Notes: generated by a model from the sequence alone, not told the origin. Shown: positions 32,883 through 42,991, numbered from the stretch's first letter. The stretch is DNA of 64,000 nt from Arthrobacter sp. zg-Y919 (GCF_030142045.1 NZ_CP126242.1:2542001-2606000); one strand, 5' to 3'. A program made the numbers and translations.

Positions 32883-33641
32883 CTAGCGGGGCAGGCGGGC
32901 GCGGGCTGCGATGTCCGAGACCTGGGAGCGCTGTGCGTGGTAGGCAAGGATCTGCAGTTCGGTTGCCATGTCGACCTTCCGGATCTGGACATTCTCCGGG
33001 GCCTGGAGCACCACCGGGGCAAAGCTGAGAATACTGGTGATACCGGATGCCACCAGCCGGTCACAGAGATCCTGGGCAACTTCGGCGGGCACCGAAAGTA
33101 CCGCCATGTTCGTCTTCGTCTTCGTCAGCACCGTTTCAAGGGACTCCACCGGGCTGATCTTCAACCAACCGACTTCCTGGCCGATCACCATCGGGTCCGC
33201 GTCGAACAGTGCCACTACTTCGAATCCCCGGGAGCCGAAACCGGGGTACCCGGCCAGGGCACGGCCCAGGTTGCCGGCACCTACTATGGCCACGCGCCAG
33301 TTCTGGGTCAGGCCAAGCGCCGCGGAAATCTGCCCGCTCAAATACAGCACGTCGTACCCCACGCCGCGGGTTCCGTAGGACCCGAGGTAGGACAGATCCT
33401 TCCGCAGCTTGGGGGAATTCACGCCGGCCGCTTCGGCCAGTTCGTCCGATGACACCCGCTCGACGCCGTCGGAGAGTAAGGCGGACAGCGCGCGCAGGTA
33501 AATGGTCAGACGGGCCAGCGACGCCGGCGGTATATGCCGCTGGGCACCGGTCCCGGACGACGGCGTTCGGGGTGGCTGGGTGCTGTTTTCGGTTTCCCGT
33601 TCCGGCGCGGTGCGCTCCGAACCGGCTCCTTCGGGTGCCAT
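32883..33641 (-). CDS. rex: Redox-sensing transcriptional repressor Rex
   Basis: Rex senses the NADH/NAD+ ratio and represses respiratory and fermentative genes until NADH accumulates. The 252-residue protein has an N-terminal winged helix (IPPASLARLTIYLRALSALL; VNSPKLRKDLSYLGSYGTRG) and a Rossmann domain with VAIVGAGNLGRALAGYPGF and a C-terminal swapped helix. A variable N-terminal extension of about 38 residues precedes it. The ATG at 33641 shares its A with the stop of the glutaredoxin gene (TGATG), so the pair is coupled; a GTG one codon upstream is possible. I did not find a clear Rex-box palindrome in the window. Confidence 0.95.
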   Translation of the reverse strand: MAPEGAGSERTAPERETENSTQPPRTPSSGTGAQRHIPPASLARLTIYLRALSALLSDGVERVSSDELAEAAGVNSPKLRKDLSYLGSYGTRGVGYDVLYLSGQISAALGLTQNWRVAIVGAGNLGRALAGYPGFGSRGFEVVALFDADPMVIGQEVGWLKISPVESLETVLTKTKTNMAVLSVPAEVAQDLCDRLVASGITSILSFAPVVLQAPENVQIRKVDMATELQILAYHAQRSQVSDIAARARLPR

Positions 33642-33892
33642 CACGCTCCCAACAGGCGCCGCAGCCGGGTTTCGTCGATTGTCCAGAAGTCCCGCTGAAC
33701 TCCGTCAATGAACAACACCGGGATCTCCTCCCCAAAGCGCGCGGCAAGATCCGGGTGATCTTCGGCGCTGCGCTCCTGCCAGACCATTCCGAGCTCCTCC
33801 CCCACACGGTTGAGCACCAGCCGTGCGTCCTCACACAGGTGGCATCCCTGTCGGGTAAGAAGGACAACTTCCGGTCCGGCGGATTCACTCAT
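33641..33892 (-). CDS. Glutaredoxin-like thiol-disulfide protein
   Basis: An 83-residue glutaredoxin-family (DUF836-type) protein with the redox motif TRQGCHLCEDARLVL (CXXC), the cis-Pro segment EIPVLFIDGVQRDFW and a short C-terminal helix. It probably reduces protein disulfides or mixed thiols in the cytosol. Translation starts at ATG 33892, and it shares an operon with rex; the pairing links thiol and NADH redox sensing. Only 66 nt separate it from the divergent HAD gene. Confidence 0.88.
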   Translation of the reverse strand: MSESAGPEVVLLTRQGCHLCEDARLVLNRVGEELGMVWQERSAEDHPDLAARFGEEIPVLFIDGVQRDFWTIDETRLRRLLGA

Positions 33893-33958
33893 AGGTCCAA
33901 AGTATCCCCAATATGACGGATTTCCGCGCTCGGACCGGGTTTTGCGTAGACTCGGACC

Positions 33959-34771
33959 ATGCCCCGAGCCACTGCAGTGCGAGCCTCCGGAACTCCGGAC
34001 GCAGAGGGCAAACCCGGAGAAGCTGCGTTTTTCGACGTCGACAATACGCTGATGCGCGGCGCGAGCCTGTTCCACGTGGGCCGGAAGATGTACCAGCGAA
34101 AAGTCTTCACGATCCGTGAGGCGGCCGGATTCGCACGCAAGCAGCTGAGGTTCATGCTGCAGGGCGAGAACCTCAAGGATGTCCACTCGGTCCGGGACGC
34201 CGCGTTGGCCTTCGCCACCGGGCTCTCTTCGGAGGATGTGCGCACGTTGGGCGAAGAGGTCTATGACGAAATGATCGTGTCAAAGATCTGGCCCGGCACC
34301 CGCGCCCTCACCCAACAGCATATGAAATCCGGCCGGCCCGTCTGGCTGGTGACCGGGACCCCGATCGAAGTGGCGTCCGTGATCGCCAGCCGGCTGGAGC
34401 TCACCGGTGCCCTCGGCACGGTCAGTGAGGTTACGGACGGCATGTACACCGGACGGCTGGTAGGCGAGTTCCTACACGGACCGGCCAAGGCCGCCGGTGT
34501 CCGGGCGCTGGCCGAAAAGGAAGGCCTGGACCTGCAAAGCTGCTGGGCCTACAGCGATTCGTACAACGATGTGCCGCTGCTCAGCCTGGTGGGGCATCCG
34601 GTGGCGATCAATCCGGATGGACGGCTGCGCCGGCATGCCCGTGAGCGCAACTGGCCCGTCTACGACTTCCGGTCCGGGCGGAGGGCGGCCACGCTGGGCC
34701 TGAAGTCCGCTTCAGCTGCAGGTGCCGCCTACGGCCTGTGGCGGGGATTCACCTGGGTCCGGGCACGCTGA
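33959..34771 (+). CDS. HAD-IB family hydrolase (SerB1-like)
   Basis: A 270-residue phosphatase of HAD subfamily IB. The nucleophile motif is FFDVDNTLMRG (DxDxT), the Thr motif is WLVTGTPIEVAS, and the acidic motif is CWAYSDSYNDVPLLSLVGHPVAINPD. Such proteins are annotated as phosphoserine phosphatase-like, but many act on other phosphomonoesters, including lipid phosphates. A C-terminal Arg-rich segment (FRSGRRAATLGLKSA) may touch membrane. A short hairpin terminator follows. Confidence 0.9.
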   Translation: MPRATAVRASGTPDAEGKPGEAAFFDVDNTLMRGASLFHVGRKMYQRKVFTIREAAGFARKQLRFMLQGENLKDVHSVRDAALAFATGLSSEDVRTLGEEVYDEMIVSKIWPGTRALTQQHMKSGRPVWLVTGTPIEVASVIASRLELTGALGTVSEVTDGMYTGRLVGEFLHGPAKAAGVRALAEKEGLDLQSCWAYSDSYNDVPLLSLVGHPVAINPDGRLRRHARERNWPVYDFRSGRRAATLGLKSASAAGAAYGLWRGFTWVRAR

Positions 34772-34797
34772 CAACAGGGACGCATTCTTAAATACCG

Positions 34798-34829
34798 GAG
34801 CCCGCCTATCCGTGAGGACTGGCGGGCTC
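34798..34829 (+). terminator. Weak terminator hairpin after HAD gene
   Basis: GAGCCCGCC and GGCGGGCTC form a perfect 9-bp stem with a 14-nt loop; there is no long T-run after it. Confidence 0.6.
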
Positions 34830-34888
34830 TGCCGTAGCGGGACCGGGCGTACAGCCGGGGCCCGCTGGCAACGGTCGCTGAGAAGAAG

Positions 34889-34987
34889 TTACTTCTTATT
34901 GCGACGCTGGTGACGGGTCTTGCGAAGCAGCTTGCGGTGCTTCTTCTTGGCCATACGCTTGCGGCGCTTCTTGATTACTGAACCCAC
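34889..34987 (-). CDS. Small ribosomal protein bS22 (AURKAIP1/COX24-type), 32 residues
   Basis: A very short gene below usual calling limits. It starts at GTG 34987 with GAGGAC upstream and encodes MGSVIKKRRKRMAKKKHRKL continuing to a Lys-rich end (RRNKK). This matches the actinobacterial 30S protein bS22 found in mycobacterial ribosome structures: 32-33 residues, about half Lys/Arg. Its place just downstream of a BldC-like gene matches the mycobacterial pair Rv0500A-Rv0500B. Confidence 0.93.
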   Translation of the reverse strand: MGSVIKKRRKRMAKKKHRKLLRKTRHQRRNKK

Positions 34988-35176
34988 AGAGTCCTCACAA
35001 ACTTATTAGGAGTCACCGGCGCCCATCCCCTGCTGCCGTGGGCACAGGGGCTGCATGCCGGTAGTTACTGGCGACGATTAAAACGTTCCTTAACAGGGTA
35101 CAGCTTCGGCGCTGTGGAAATTGACAGCTTCCAACCCGCAGGAATCAAGGGACGCTGCTGCTGCCCCTCCAGAGGT

Positions 35177-35389
35177 TTAAGCGGTGTCCGAACGCCGGTC
35201 GATGACGGCGTCCCGGAGCACTTTCTGAACGGCCGATTCCGGCACACGGTAGGACCGTCCGAAGCGGACCGCCGGCAGTTCGCCGGAGTGGACCAGCCGG
35301 TAAACGGTCATTTTGGAGACGCGCATGACGTCGGCGACTTCCGACACCGTCAGAAACCGCACATCCGAGAAGTTTCCCTCGTCTGCCAT
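35177..35389 (-). CDS. BldC-like helix-turn-helix (MerR/excisionase-type) DNA-binding protein
   Basis: A 70-residue regulator consisting of one winged helix: FLTVSEVADVMRVSKMTVYR, then LVHSGELPAVRFGRSYRVPE. BldC-type proteins bind direct repeats cooperatively and control development and growth-stage genes in Streptomyces. The gene is strongly linked with bS22 in Actinobacteria. Start ATG 35389 follows GGAACGGGAATAA. Targets here are unknown; the palindrome at 35504-35537 upstream could be an autoregulatory site. Confidence 0.85.
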   Translation of the reverse strand: MADEGNFSDVRFLTVSEVADVMRVSKMTVYRLVHSGELPAVRFGRSYRVPESAVQKVLRDAVIDRRSDTA

Positions 35390-35503
35390 TTATTCCCGTT
35401 CCTTTGCTCATTGCCGCCGCTCCCGCAGCATGGCAGTTAGGAGCACCTGGCTGAAGGACATCGCGTCACCGGCCTCCTGCGACGTGCGTCACTTATGGCC
35501 CCG

Positions 35504-35537
35504 TATGGTCCCTACTGTAGTGGCAGGAGTAACCATA
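35504..35537. promoter_or_regulatory. Nested palindrome between BldC-like gene and gdhA
   Basis: Outer arms TATGGT (35504-35509) and ACCATA (35532-35537) enclose the 9-bp palindrome CTACTGTAG (35512-35520). It lies 115-148 nt upstream of the BldC-like start, in a 195-nt gap. It may be an operator or part of the promoter. Confidence 0.4.
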
Positions 35538-35584
35538 GTGGAAGTTCTTTCTGCCGCTGCAGGCCCGGCAGGGCAAGGCAGCCC

Positions 35585-36967
<1,383 letters not shown>

Positions 36968-37030
36968 CTAGCCCCGCCGGTACCCGGGAGGCGATGCATG
37001 ACCGGACCTATGCAGCTGCAGACCGTATTC

Positions 37031-37516
37031 CTAGGGCCGGCGGCGGCGGAATTTGGGCAGCTGCCCGAACAGGTCCGCCGCACGTTCGGCGGCACGTCCC
37101 ACCGTGCGGCCGAGGTTCTGCACGCCGGCGTCCACGGGCAGGGGCCGGGTCTCGACGGCGCCAGGCACCAGGGTGCCGGCGGCGACGGCAGCCGCGGTGG
37201 CGAGCGGAGGGCCGGCGGAAACGGAAGCCAGCCGGGGCGCGGACTCCGTGAAGGACGGGAGGTCGAACGCCCGCAGCCACAGGACCAGTTCCTCCAGCGG
37301 TGCGGTTTCCAGGGAGTAGTAGCGGCGCTGGCCGTCGGCGCGCATGGAGACGAGGCCTGCTTCGCGCAGCACCTTGAGGTGTTTGGAGACCGTGGGCTGA
37401 CTGACCTCGAGCTCCTCCACCAGTGTCCCTACGGACTTGTCGCCGGTACGTAGAGCGCCGAGGATCTCACGCCGCGTACCTTCCGCGATTACTGCAAACA
37501 CATCGTCAAAGACCAT
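37031..37516 (-). CDS. ArsR-family winged-helix regulator
   Basis: A 161-residue protein whose first 90 residues are an ArsR domain: FDDVFAVIAEGTRREILGAL, LEVSQPTVSKHLKVLREAGL and VSMRADGQRRYYSLETAPLEELVLWLRAF. No metal-binding ELCVCDL motif is present, so it is probably not a metal sensor. The C-terminal half is Ala/Pro/Arg-rich and unstructured (VGRAAERAADLFGQLPKFRRRRP). The ATG at 37516 gives the usual start; the frame upstream has no ribosome site. Target genes unknown. Confidence 0.86.
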   Translation of the reverse strand: MVFDDVFAVIAEGTRREILGALRTGDKSVGTLVEELEVSQPTVSKHLKVLREAGLVSMRADGQRRYYSLETAPLEELVLWLRAFDLPSFTESAPRLASVSAGPPLATAAAVAAGTLVPGAVETRPLPVDAGVQNLGRTVGRAAERAADLFGQLPKFRRRRP

Positions 37517-37568
37517 GGGAATTACCCTATCCGCATATGCGACCGGGAGCATCCCGGCCACACGGGGA

Positions 37569-38777
37569 TCAGTCGAACCACGGGTCGAGCCCGTGCAGCG
37601 GGAAAAGCTCCTTGCGGGTGGCCATGACCGTCCGGTCGATTTCGTCGTTCGGGTCGTAGCCCACTTCCCAGGACCGCCACCAGAGGTCGGCACCGTCACC
37701 CAGGGTCTCGCCACACTTCACGCCGTGCTTTTCCAGCACATAGTCCCGCCAGGCCGAAGGCAGCGGGGTGGAGGGACGGACCCGCCCGTTGGCAGCCACG
37801 GACATCAGCAGGGCCCAGGACCGCGGAACCACGGAGGCCACGTTGTAGCCGCCCCCGCCGGTGGCTATCCAGCGGCCTTCGCACAGCCGTCCTGCCAGGT
37901 CACTGATCGTGAGGGCAGCCTGCCGCTGGGCCTCCACGGAAAGCCGCAGGCTGGTCATCGGATCGTCCTTGTGGCTGTCGCAGCCGTGCTGGCTGACGAT
38001 GACTTCCGGGGCGAAGGCCTCGGTCAGCTGGGGAACCACCGCATGGAACGCCCTCAGCCAGCCGGCGTCGGAGGTGCGTGCCGGCACGGCAACGTTGACA
38101 GCAGTACCTTCGGCCTCCTTGCCGCCGGTCTCATTGGCAAACCCCGTCCCGGGAAACAGGGTCAGCCCGCTTTCATGGATGGAAATGGTCATGACCCGCG
38201 GGTCGTCCCAGAATATGTTCTGTGTTCCGTCGCCGTGGTGGGCGTCGACGTCGATGTACACCACCCGCTGCACCCCGTTGGCGAGGAGCCGCGCGACGGC
38301 GGCCGCGGCGTCGTTGTACACGCAGAATCCGGACGCTTTCTCGTAGCCGGCGTGATGCATGCCGCCGGCGAAGTTCACTGCGTGCGTCGCCTTGCCGGAC
38401 AGGATGGCGTCCGCCGCGGCCAGGGAGCCGCCGACCAGCCGGGCACTGGCCTCGTGCATGCCGGCGAAGGCAGGGGTGTCCTCCGTGCCCAGTCCCAGCA
38501 GTGTGTTGCAGTTCGAGGGGTCGGCACCGGCGGCCTGCACGGCACTGATGTATTCGTAACCATGGACGGTCAGGAGGTCCGCCGCAGAGGCAACATAGGG
38601 CTCGGTCAAACGGACGCCTTCGAGCTCGAAGAGCCCCAGTTCGCGTGCCAGCCGGGCCGTCAGATCCAGGCGTGCCGGGCTCATCGGATGCCCTTTGCCA
38701 AAGTCGTAAGCCAGCATGGATTCATCCCAGACAATGCACGTCGGCATAATAGGAAGGCTTAGCCCGGAACTGATCAT
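37569..38777 (-). CDS. acuC: Acetoin utilization protein AcuC (class I/II histone-deacetylase-like)
   Basis: A 402-residue zinc deacetylase of the HDAC superfamily. AcuC in Bacillus deacetylates and so activates acetyl-CoA synthetase. Active-site segments are HPMSPARLDLT, NFAGGMHHAGYEKASGFCVYND, RVVYIDVDAHHGDGTQ (zinc ligands D and H), ISIHESGLTLFPGTG, VSQHGCDSHKDDP and the catalytic Tyr in ATGGGGYNV. The start may be ATG 38777 or the ATG ten codons downstream. It is divergent from trkH. Confidence 0.93.
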   Translation of the reverse strand: MISSGLSLPIMPTCIVWDESMLAYDFGKGHPMSPARLDLTARLARELGLFELEGVRLTEPYVASAADLLTVHGYEYISAVQAAGADPSNCNTLLGLGTEDTPAFAGMHEASARLVGGSLAAADAILSGKATHAVNFAGGMHHAGYEKASGFCVYNDAAAAVARLLANGVQRVVYIDVDAHHGDGTQNIFWDDPRVMTISIHESGLTLFPGTGFANETGGKEAEGTAVNVAVPARTSDAGWLRAFHAVVPQLTEAFAPEVIVSQHGCDSHKDDPMTSLRLSVEAQRQAALTISDLAGRLCEGRWIATGGGGYNVASVVPRSWALLMSVAANGRVRPSTPLPSAWRDYVLEKHGVKCGETLGDGADLWWRSWEVGYDPNDEIDRTVMATRKELFPLHGLDPWFD

Positions 38778-38888
38778 GCAGACAGGCTACGTGATGCGGG
38801 CGCTACTCTGATATTGGTGTCCGCGCCCCTCAGCCGGATAAGTGCTACTACTGTGCGGAACCACCGCGGAAAAGAACTGGAACCATCC

Positions 38889-40316
38889 ATGGCATTCCCC
38901 CGGCAATCCATGCTCGAGAAGGAGCATAGCGGTCCCGCCATTGTTGCCGGGATCCGCGGCGCCGTGGGCGGAATCCGTGGCGCCGTGGGCGGAGTGGTCA
39001 GCGGCCGGCCGGCCCGGCTGGCGCTTTTCGTCTTTAGTCTCGTCATCCTGCTTTTCACCGCTTTGCTGAGCCTTCCGGCGGCGTCCAGCAGCGGCGAAGT
39101 CACGCCGCTGCACGACGCCTTCTTTACTGCTGTTTCGGCGGTCTGCGTCACCGGCCTGACGGTGGTTTCCACGGCCACGTACTGGTCTACGTTCGGGCAG
39201 GTGCTGATCCTGATCGCCATCCAGGTCGGCGGCCTGGGCATCCTGACCCTGGCCTCGCTGCTGGCCCTGGCCGTGAACAAGCGCCTCGGCGTCCGCGGCA
39301 AGCTCATGGCGCAGGAAGGCATGAACACCGGCCGCCTCGGCGAAGTGGGCCACCTGCTGCGCATTGTCTTCAGCACCGCCGTCGTGATTGAGCTGGCCCT
39401 GGCCCTGGTCATGGCACCGCGTTTCATGATCCTGGGCGAGTCCCCCGGCCAGGCGGTGTGGCACGCGGTCTTCTATTCCATTTCCGCGTTCAACAACGCC
39501 GGTTTCACGCCGCACTCCGACGGTCTGGTGCCGTACGAGGAGGACCTGTGGATCCTGGTGCCGCTCATGTTCGGCGTCTTCATCGGGTCCCTCGGTTTCC
39601 CCGTCATCATGGTCCTCCTGCAGACCCGTGCCATGGTCAGCAAATGGAACCTGCACACCAAGCTCACGGTGCTGGTATCCAGCATCCTGCTGGTGGCCGG
39701 AGCCGTACTCTGGGGCGCCTTCGAGTGGTTCAACAGCAGCACCATCGGGGACCTGTCCGTGGGGGACAAAATCATCCACTCCATCTTTGCCTCGGTCATG
39801 ACCCGGTCCGGCGGCTTCAACCTCGTCTCCATGACGGACCTGGACTCCAGCACCCTGCTCATCACCGACATGCTGATGTTCGCCGGCGGCGGCTCCGCCT
39901 CCACGGCCGGCGGTATCAAGGTCACCACCATCGCCGTCCTGTTCCTGGCCGTGGTCGCCGAAGCCCGCGGCGACGCCGATGTCCGGGCCTTCGGCCGCAC
40001 CATCCCCCAAGGCGCCATGCGGGTGGCCATCTCGGTGACCATCCTGGGTGCCACCCTCGTCGCCGTCGCCACCTCCGCGCTCCTGGTCATCACCGATGAA
40101 TCCCTGGAGCCGGTCCTGTTCGAGGTCATTTCGGCCTTCGCCACAGTGGGACTGAGCACCGGGCTCAGCGAGGCCCTGCCGCCGTCGGGCAAATATGTCC
40201 TGTCAATGCTGATGTTCGCCGGACGCGTGGGCACCATTACTCTTGCCGCGGCCCTGGCCGTGCGGCACCGCAACACCCTCTACCACTACCCCGAAGAAAG
40301 GCCGATCATTGGCTGA
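38889..40316 (+). CDS. TrkH family potassium uptake channel
   Basis: The membrane-spanning subunit of a KtrAB/TrkAH-type K+ uptake system. The 475-residue protein has four pore-loop repeats with selectivity-filter segments SAVCVTGLTVVST, SAFNNAGFTPHSD, MTRSGGFNLV and AFATVGLSTGLSE. The N-terminal 40 residues are cytoplasmic and contain a duplicated GIRGAVGG unit (a 21-bp DNA repeat at about 38951-38993). ATG 38889 was chosen because upstream in-frame codons lack ribosome sites. It overlaps the TrkA gene by 8 nt. Confidence 0.93.
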   Translation: MAFPRQSMLEKEHSGPAIVAGIRGAVGGIRGAVGGVVSGRPARLALFVFSLVILLFTALLSLPAASSSGEVTPLHDAFFTAVSAVCVTGLTVVSTATYWSTFGQVLILIAIQVGGLGILTLASLLALAVNKRLGVRGKLMAQEGMNTGRLGEVGHLLRIVFSTAVVIELALALVMAPRFMILGESPGQAVWHAVFYSISAFNNAGFTPHSDGLVPYEEDLWILVPLMFGVFIGSLGFPVIMVLLQTRAMVSKWNLHTKLTVLVSSILLVAGAVLWGAFEWFNSSTIGDLSVGDKIIHSIFASVMTRSGGFNLVSMTDLDSSTLLITDMLMFAGGGSASTAGGIKVTTIAVLFLAVVAEARGDADVRAFGRTIPQGAMRVAISVTILGATLVAVATSALLVITDESLEPVLFEVISAFATVGLSTGLSEALPPSGKYVLSMLMFAGRVGTITLAAALAVRHRNTLYHYPEERPIIG

Positions 40317-40977
40317 CAGACCCCCACACAACGCACCGGTCCTGGTTATCGGGCTGGGCCGCTTCGGTGCGGCCACCGCCGAGCAGCTGGTCCGGCAGGG
40401 CCGCGAGGTCCTGGCCGTGGAACGCGATCCGGAACTCGTGCAGAAGGCCTCGGGCATCCTCACGCACGTGATCCAGGCCGACGCGACCAATATCGAGGCG
40501 CTCAAGCAGCTCGGCGCCGAAGACTTCTCCGCCGCCGTCGTGGGCGTGGGAACCTCGATCGAATCCAGCGTGCTGATCACCGTGAACCTCGTGGACCTGG
40601 GCATCGAGCACCTGTGGGTCAAGGCCATCACCCCGGCACACGGCAAGATCCTCACCCGCATCGGCGCGAACCACGTGATCTATCCGGAGGCCGACGCCGG
40701 CCGGCGGGCAGCGCACCTGGTGGGCGGGCGGATGCTGGACTTCATCGAGTTCGACGACGGTTTCGCGATCGTGAAGATGTACCCGCCCAAGGAGACGCAG
40801 GGCTTCACCCTGGGTGAGTCCAATGTGCGTGCCAAGTACGGCGTCACCGTGGTGGGCGTGAAGTCCCCGGGCGAGGACTTCACCTACGCTCAGCCGGACA
40901 CCAAGGTCTCCAGCCGGGACACGCTGATCGTGTCCGGGCACGTGGATCTGCTGGAACGGTTTGCGGCGCGGCCGTAG
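40309..40977 (+). CDS. TrkA family potassium uptake regulatory subunit
   Basis: The cytoplasmic RCK ring that gates the preceding channel. The 222-residue protein has an RCK_N Rossmann domain (VLVIGLGRFGAATAEQLVRQ; EVLAVERDPELVQKA; DATNIEALKQLGA) that binds NAD or ATP, and a C-terminal RCK_C domain with GVKSPGEDFTYAQPDTKVSS. Translation begins at TTG 40309 inside the trkH stop region with AGAAAGG upstream, giving coupled synthesis. A palindromic repeat (41027-41089) follows 50 nt after the stop. Confidence 0.93.
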   Translation: MADRPPHNAPVLVIGLGRFGAATAEQLVRQGREVLAVERDPELVQKASGILTHVIQADATNIEALKQLGAEDFSAAVVGVGTSIESSVLITVNLVDLGIEHLWVKAITPAHGKILTRIGANHVIYPEADAGRRAAHLVGGRMLDFIEFDDGFAIVKMYPPKETQGFTLGESNVRAKYGVTVVGVKSPGEDFTYAQPDTKVSSRDTLIVSGHVDLLERFAARP

Positions 40978-41026
40978 GGTTTCGGCTCCGGGGCTTTCCG
41001 GGTCGCCTGTGGGTCGCCTCCAGGTG

Positions 41027-41089
41027 TGGCTCCGGCGGCAACGAAATTCCTCGCTCGCAGAGCTCGCTTGGAATATTAAAGCCGCCTCC
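41027..41089. repeat. Dispersed 63-bp palindromic element, copy 2
   Basis: 57 of 63 bases match the copy at 16541-16603, in the same orientation and again just downstream of a rightward gene. The predicted hairpin uses GGCGGC/GCCGCC, AAATTCC with GGAATATT, and the central GCTC-GCA-GAGC. The rest of this 264-nt gap up to proC shows nothing else recognisable. Confidence 0.8.
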
Positions 41090-41241
41090 GCCACGCCTTA
41101 CGGCGATTCGCACCTGGACGCTTCGTCAGCAGCGGCGAGACGGAGCTGGTGCGGTCAGCCGCCGTCGGCCAGACGCAATAGCGCGCGGGACGGGTGCTAC
41201 GCCCGGCTGGACGCAAGAGTGGGCCGGTTAGGTCCGTATGC

Positions 41242-42087
41242 CTACGCGGTCAGCTGCTCGGTGATTTCCTGTGCCCGGGCCGCAGCCGCACGGGCGCCGG
41301 ATTCGATAATGCCCGGCAGGTTGAGTTCGTCGAAGGTGCGGATGGCCGCTTCGGTGGTGCCGTTCGGGCTGGTCACGCTGCGCCGGAGGGTGGGAGCGTC
41401 GGCGTCGGGCTCGGCCAGCATGTATCCGGCTCCGGCCACCGTCTCGCGGGCCAGCAGGGCCGAGAGGTCCGGGTCCAGGCCCAGTTCCACGCCGGCACGG
41501 GCCATGGCCTCGGCCATGTAGAACGCGTACGCGGGGCCGGAGCCGCTGACGGCGGAAACGGCGTCGACCTGTTCCTCGGGTACCTCCACCACGGTGCCCG
41601 TTGCCGAGAGGATCCGGCGAGCCAGGTCCATGGCTTCCGGTCCCGCAGAGTGTCCGGCGGAAATGGACGTGACGCCGCGGCCCAGGCGGGACGGGGTGTT
41701 CGGCATCGAGCGGATCACGGGCTGGCCTTCGGGCAGCAGCGATTCCATCAGGGCCAGCGGTACGGCTGCCGCCACGCTGAGCACCACGGCGCCGCGGGGC
41801 AGGTCCGCCGCGATTTCCCGCAGCAGGTCCGCAACTCCCACGGGCTTGACGCCTACGATGACGAGGTCGGCACCGGCCACCGCTTTCCGGTTGGCCTCCG
41901 GGTCCGCGTTCCCGGCCAGGACGGTAATCCCGTGGGCTGCGCGGAGTTCTTCGGCCCGCTCGGTGCGCCGGACGGTGGCGGTAACCTGCCCGGGCTCAAG
42001 GCCGCCAGCGAGGATCCCGCCAAGGATCGCTTCGTTCATCGAGCCGCAGCCAAGGAAAGTCAGTCGGGGATTCTGTGCCGTGTCCAT
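41242..42087 (-). CDS. proC: Pyrroline-5-carboxylate reductase
   Basis: The last step of proline synthesis, NAD(P)H-dependent reduction of pyrroline-5-carboxylate. The 281-residue protein has the Rossmann start LTFLGCGSMNEAILGGIL (Cys within the glycine loop rather than Ala), VKPVGVADLL, IRSMPNTPSRLGRGVTS, and the C-terminal signature VSAVSGSGPAYAFYMAEAM with TVAGAGYML and SPNGTTEAAI. It is followed by the trkA convergent gap and lies downstream of the isomerase/ppx genes, in the order also found in mycobacteria. Confidence 0.95.
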   Translation of the reverse strand: MDTAQNPRLTFLGCGSMNEAILGGILAGGLEPGQVTATVRRTERAEELRAAHGITVLAGNADPEANRKAVAGADLVIVGVKPVGVADLLREIAADLPRGAVVLSVAAAVPLALMESLLPEGQPVIRSMPNTPSRLGRGVTSISAGHSAGPEAMDLARRILSATGTVVEVPEEQVDAVSAVSGSGPAYAFYMAEAMARAGVELGLDPDLSALLARETVAGAGYMLAEPDADAPTLRRSVTSPNGTTEAAIRTFDELNLPGIIESGARAAAARAQEITEQLTA

Positions 42088-42144
42088 GATTTCGATTCTG
42101 TCATGCTGTGCATGCGGATGGTCCGGCGGGCCTGCCAGGACCCT

Positions 42145-42990
42145 TTACTGGACGTCGCGGCCCGACAGCACAGCCTTGGGCCGCAGATGCTCCCGTGCGA
42201 ATTCCAGGGTCTGCTTCAGCTGCTCCTCGCGCTCCCCCGCTCCCCGTGCCTTCCGGGTGCTGACCTCCACGGCCACCACCCCGCTGAAACCGGAATCAAC
42301 CAGGTAGGAGAGCGCCTCGCCGCACCGCTGGGTGCCTTCACCCGGAAGCAGGTGTTCGTCCTTGCCGTTCGGGGTGCCGTCGGTCAGGTGGACGTGGCGG
42401 AGCCGTGGCCCGAGCTTGCGGATCTGTTCAAAGGAATCCATGCCGGCGATGGCGGCATGGGAAAAGTCCCAGGTGATGTTTTCGTAGGGTTGCGGCACCG
42501 GGTCCCAGTGCGGCAGGTAGGCCTTCGCCTCACGTCCGCGGACCCGCCACGGGTACATGTTCTCCACCGCAATGGTGACCCCGTACTGTTCAGCGATGTC
42601 CTCCACGCCCTCGGCGAAGTTCTCCGCGTAACCGGTCTGCCAGCGGAACGGCGGGTGCGTGACGACGGTGGAGGCTCCCACCTCAGCAGCCATCGCCGCG
42701 GACAACTCAATCTTCGTCCAGGCCTTGCCCCAGACCTGCTGGGTCAGGAGCAGGGTGGGAGCGTGGATGGCGAGGATCGGCTGCTGATACCGGTCGCTCA
42801 GGTCCTTCAAGGCATCCGGGTCCTGGCTGACCTGGCTGTTGGTCACCATGACTTCCACGCCGTCATACCCCAGGTCATGGGCCATGGCGAAGGTGTCGTG
42901 AACGGACAGTGGGTACACGGAGGAACTGGACAGCGCCACCGGGATGGCGGCGGAATGTCCGGTCTGCGGCTCTGATAGGGACGTCGACAT
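42145..42990 (-). CDS. Sugar phosphate isomerase/epimerase family protein
   Basis: A 281-residue xylose-isomerase-like TIM barrel (AP_endonuc_2). Segments: ALSSSSVYPLSVHDTFAMAHDLGYDGVEVM, VVTHPPFRWQ, TIAVENMYPW, WDFSHAAIAGMD, RHVHLTDGTPNGKDEHLLPGEGT. His, Asp and Glu residues at strand ends are suited to bind a divalent metal. The substrate is unknown; the mycobacterial homologue (Rv0498 position) is also uncharacterised. The ATG at 42990 lies 1 nt after the ppx stop, with GGAAG before it. Confidence 0.9.
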   Translation of the reverse strand: MSTSLSEPQTGHSAAIPVALSSSSVYPLSVHDTFAMAHDLGYDGVEVMVTNSQVSQDPDALKDLSDRYQQPILAIHAPTLLLTQQVWGKAWTKIELSAAMAAEVGASTVVTHPPFRWQTGYAENFAEGVEDIAEQYGVTIAVENMYPWRVRGREAKAYLPHWDPVPQPYENITWDFSHAAIAGMDSFEQIRKLGPRLRHVHLTDGTPNGKDEHLLPGEGTQRCGEALSYLVDSGFSGVVAVEVSTRKARGAGEREEQLKQTLEFAREHLRPKAVLSGRDVQ

Positions 42991-42991
42991 G

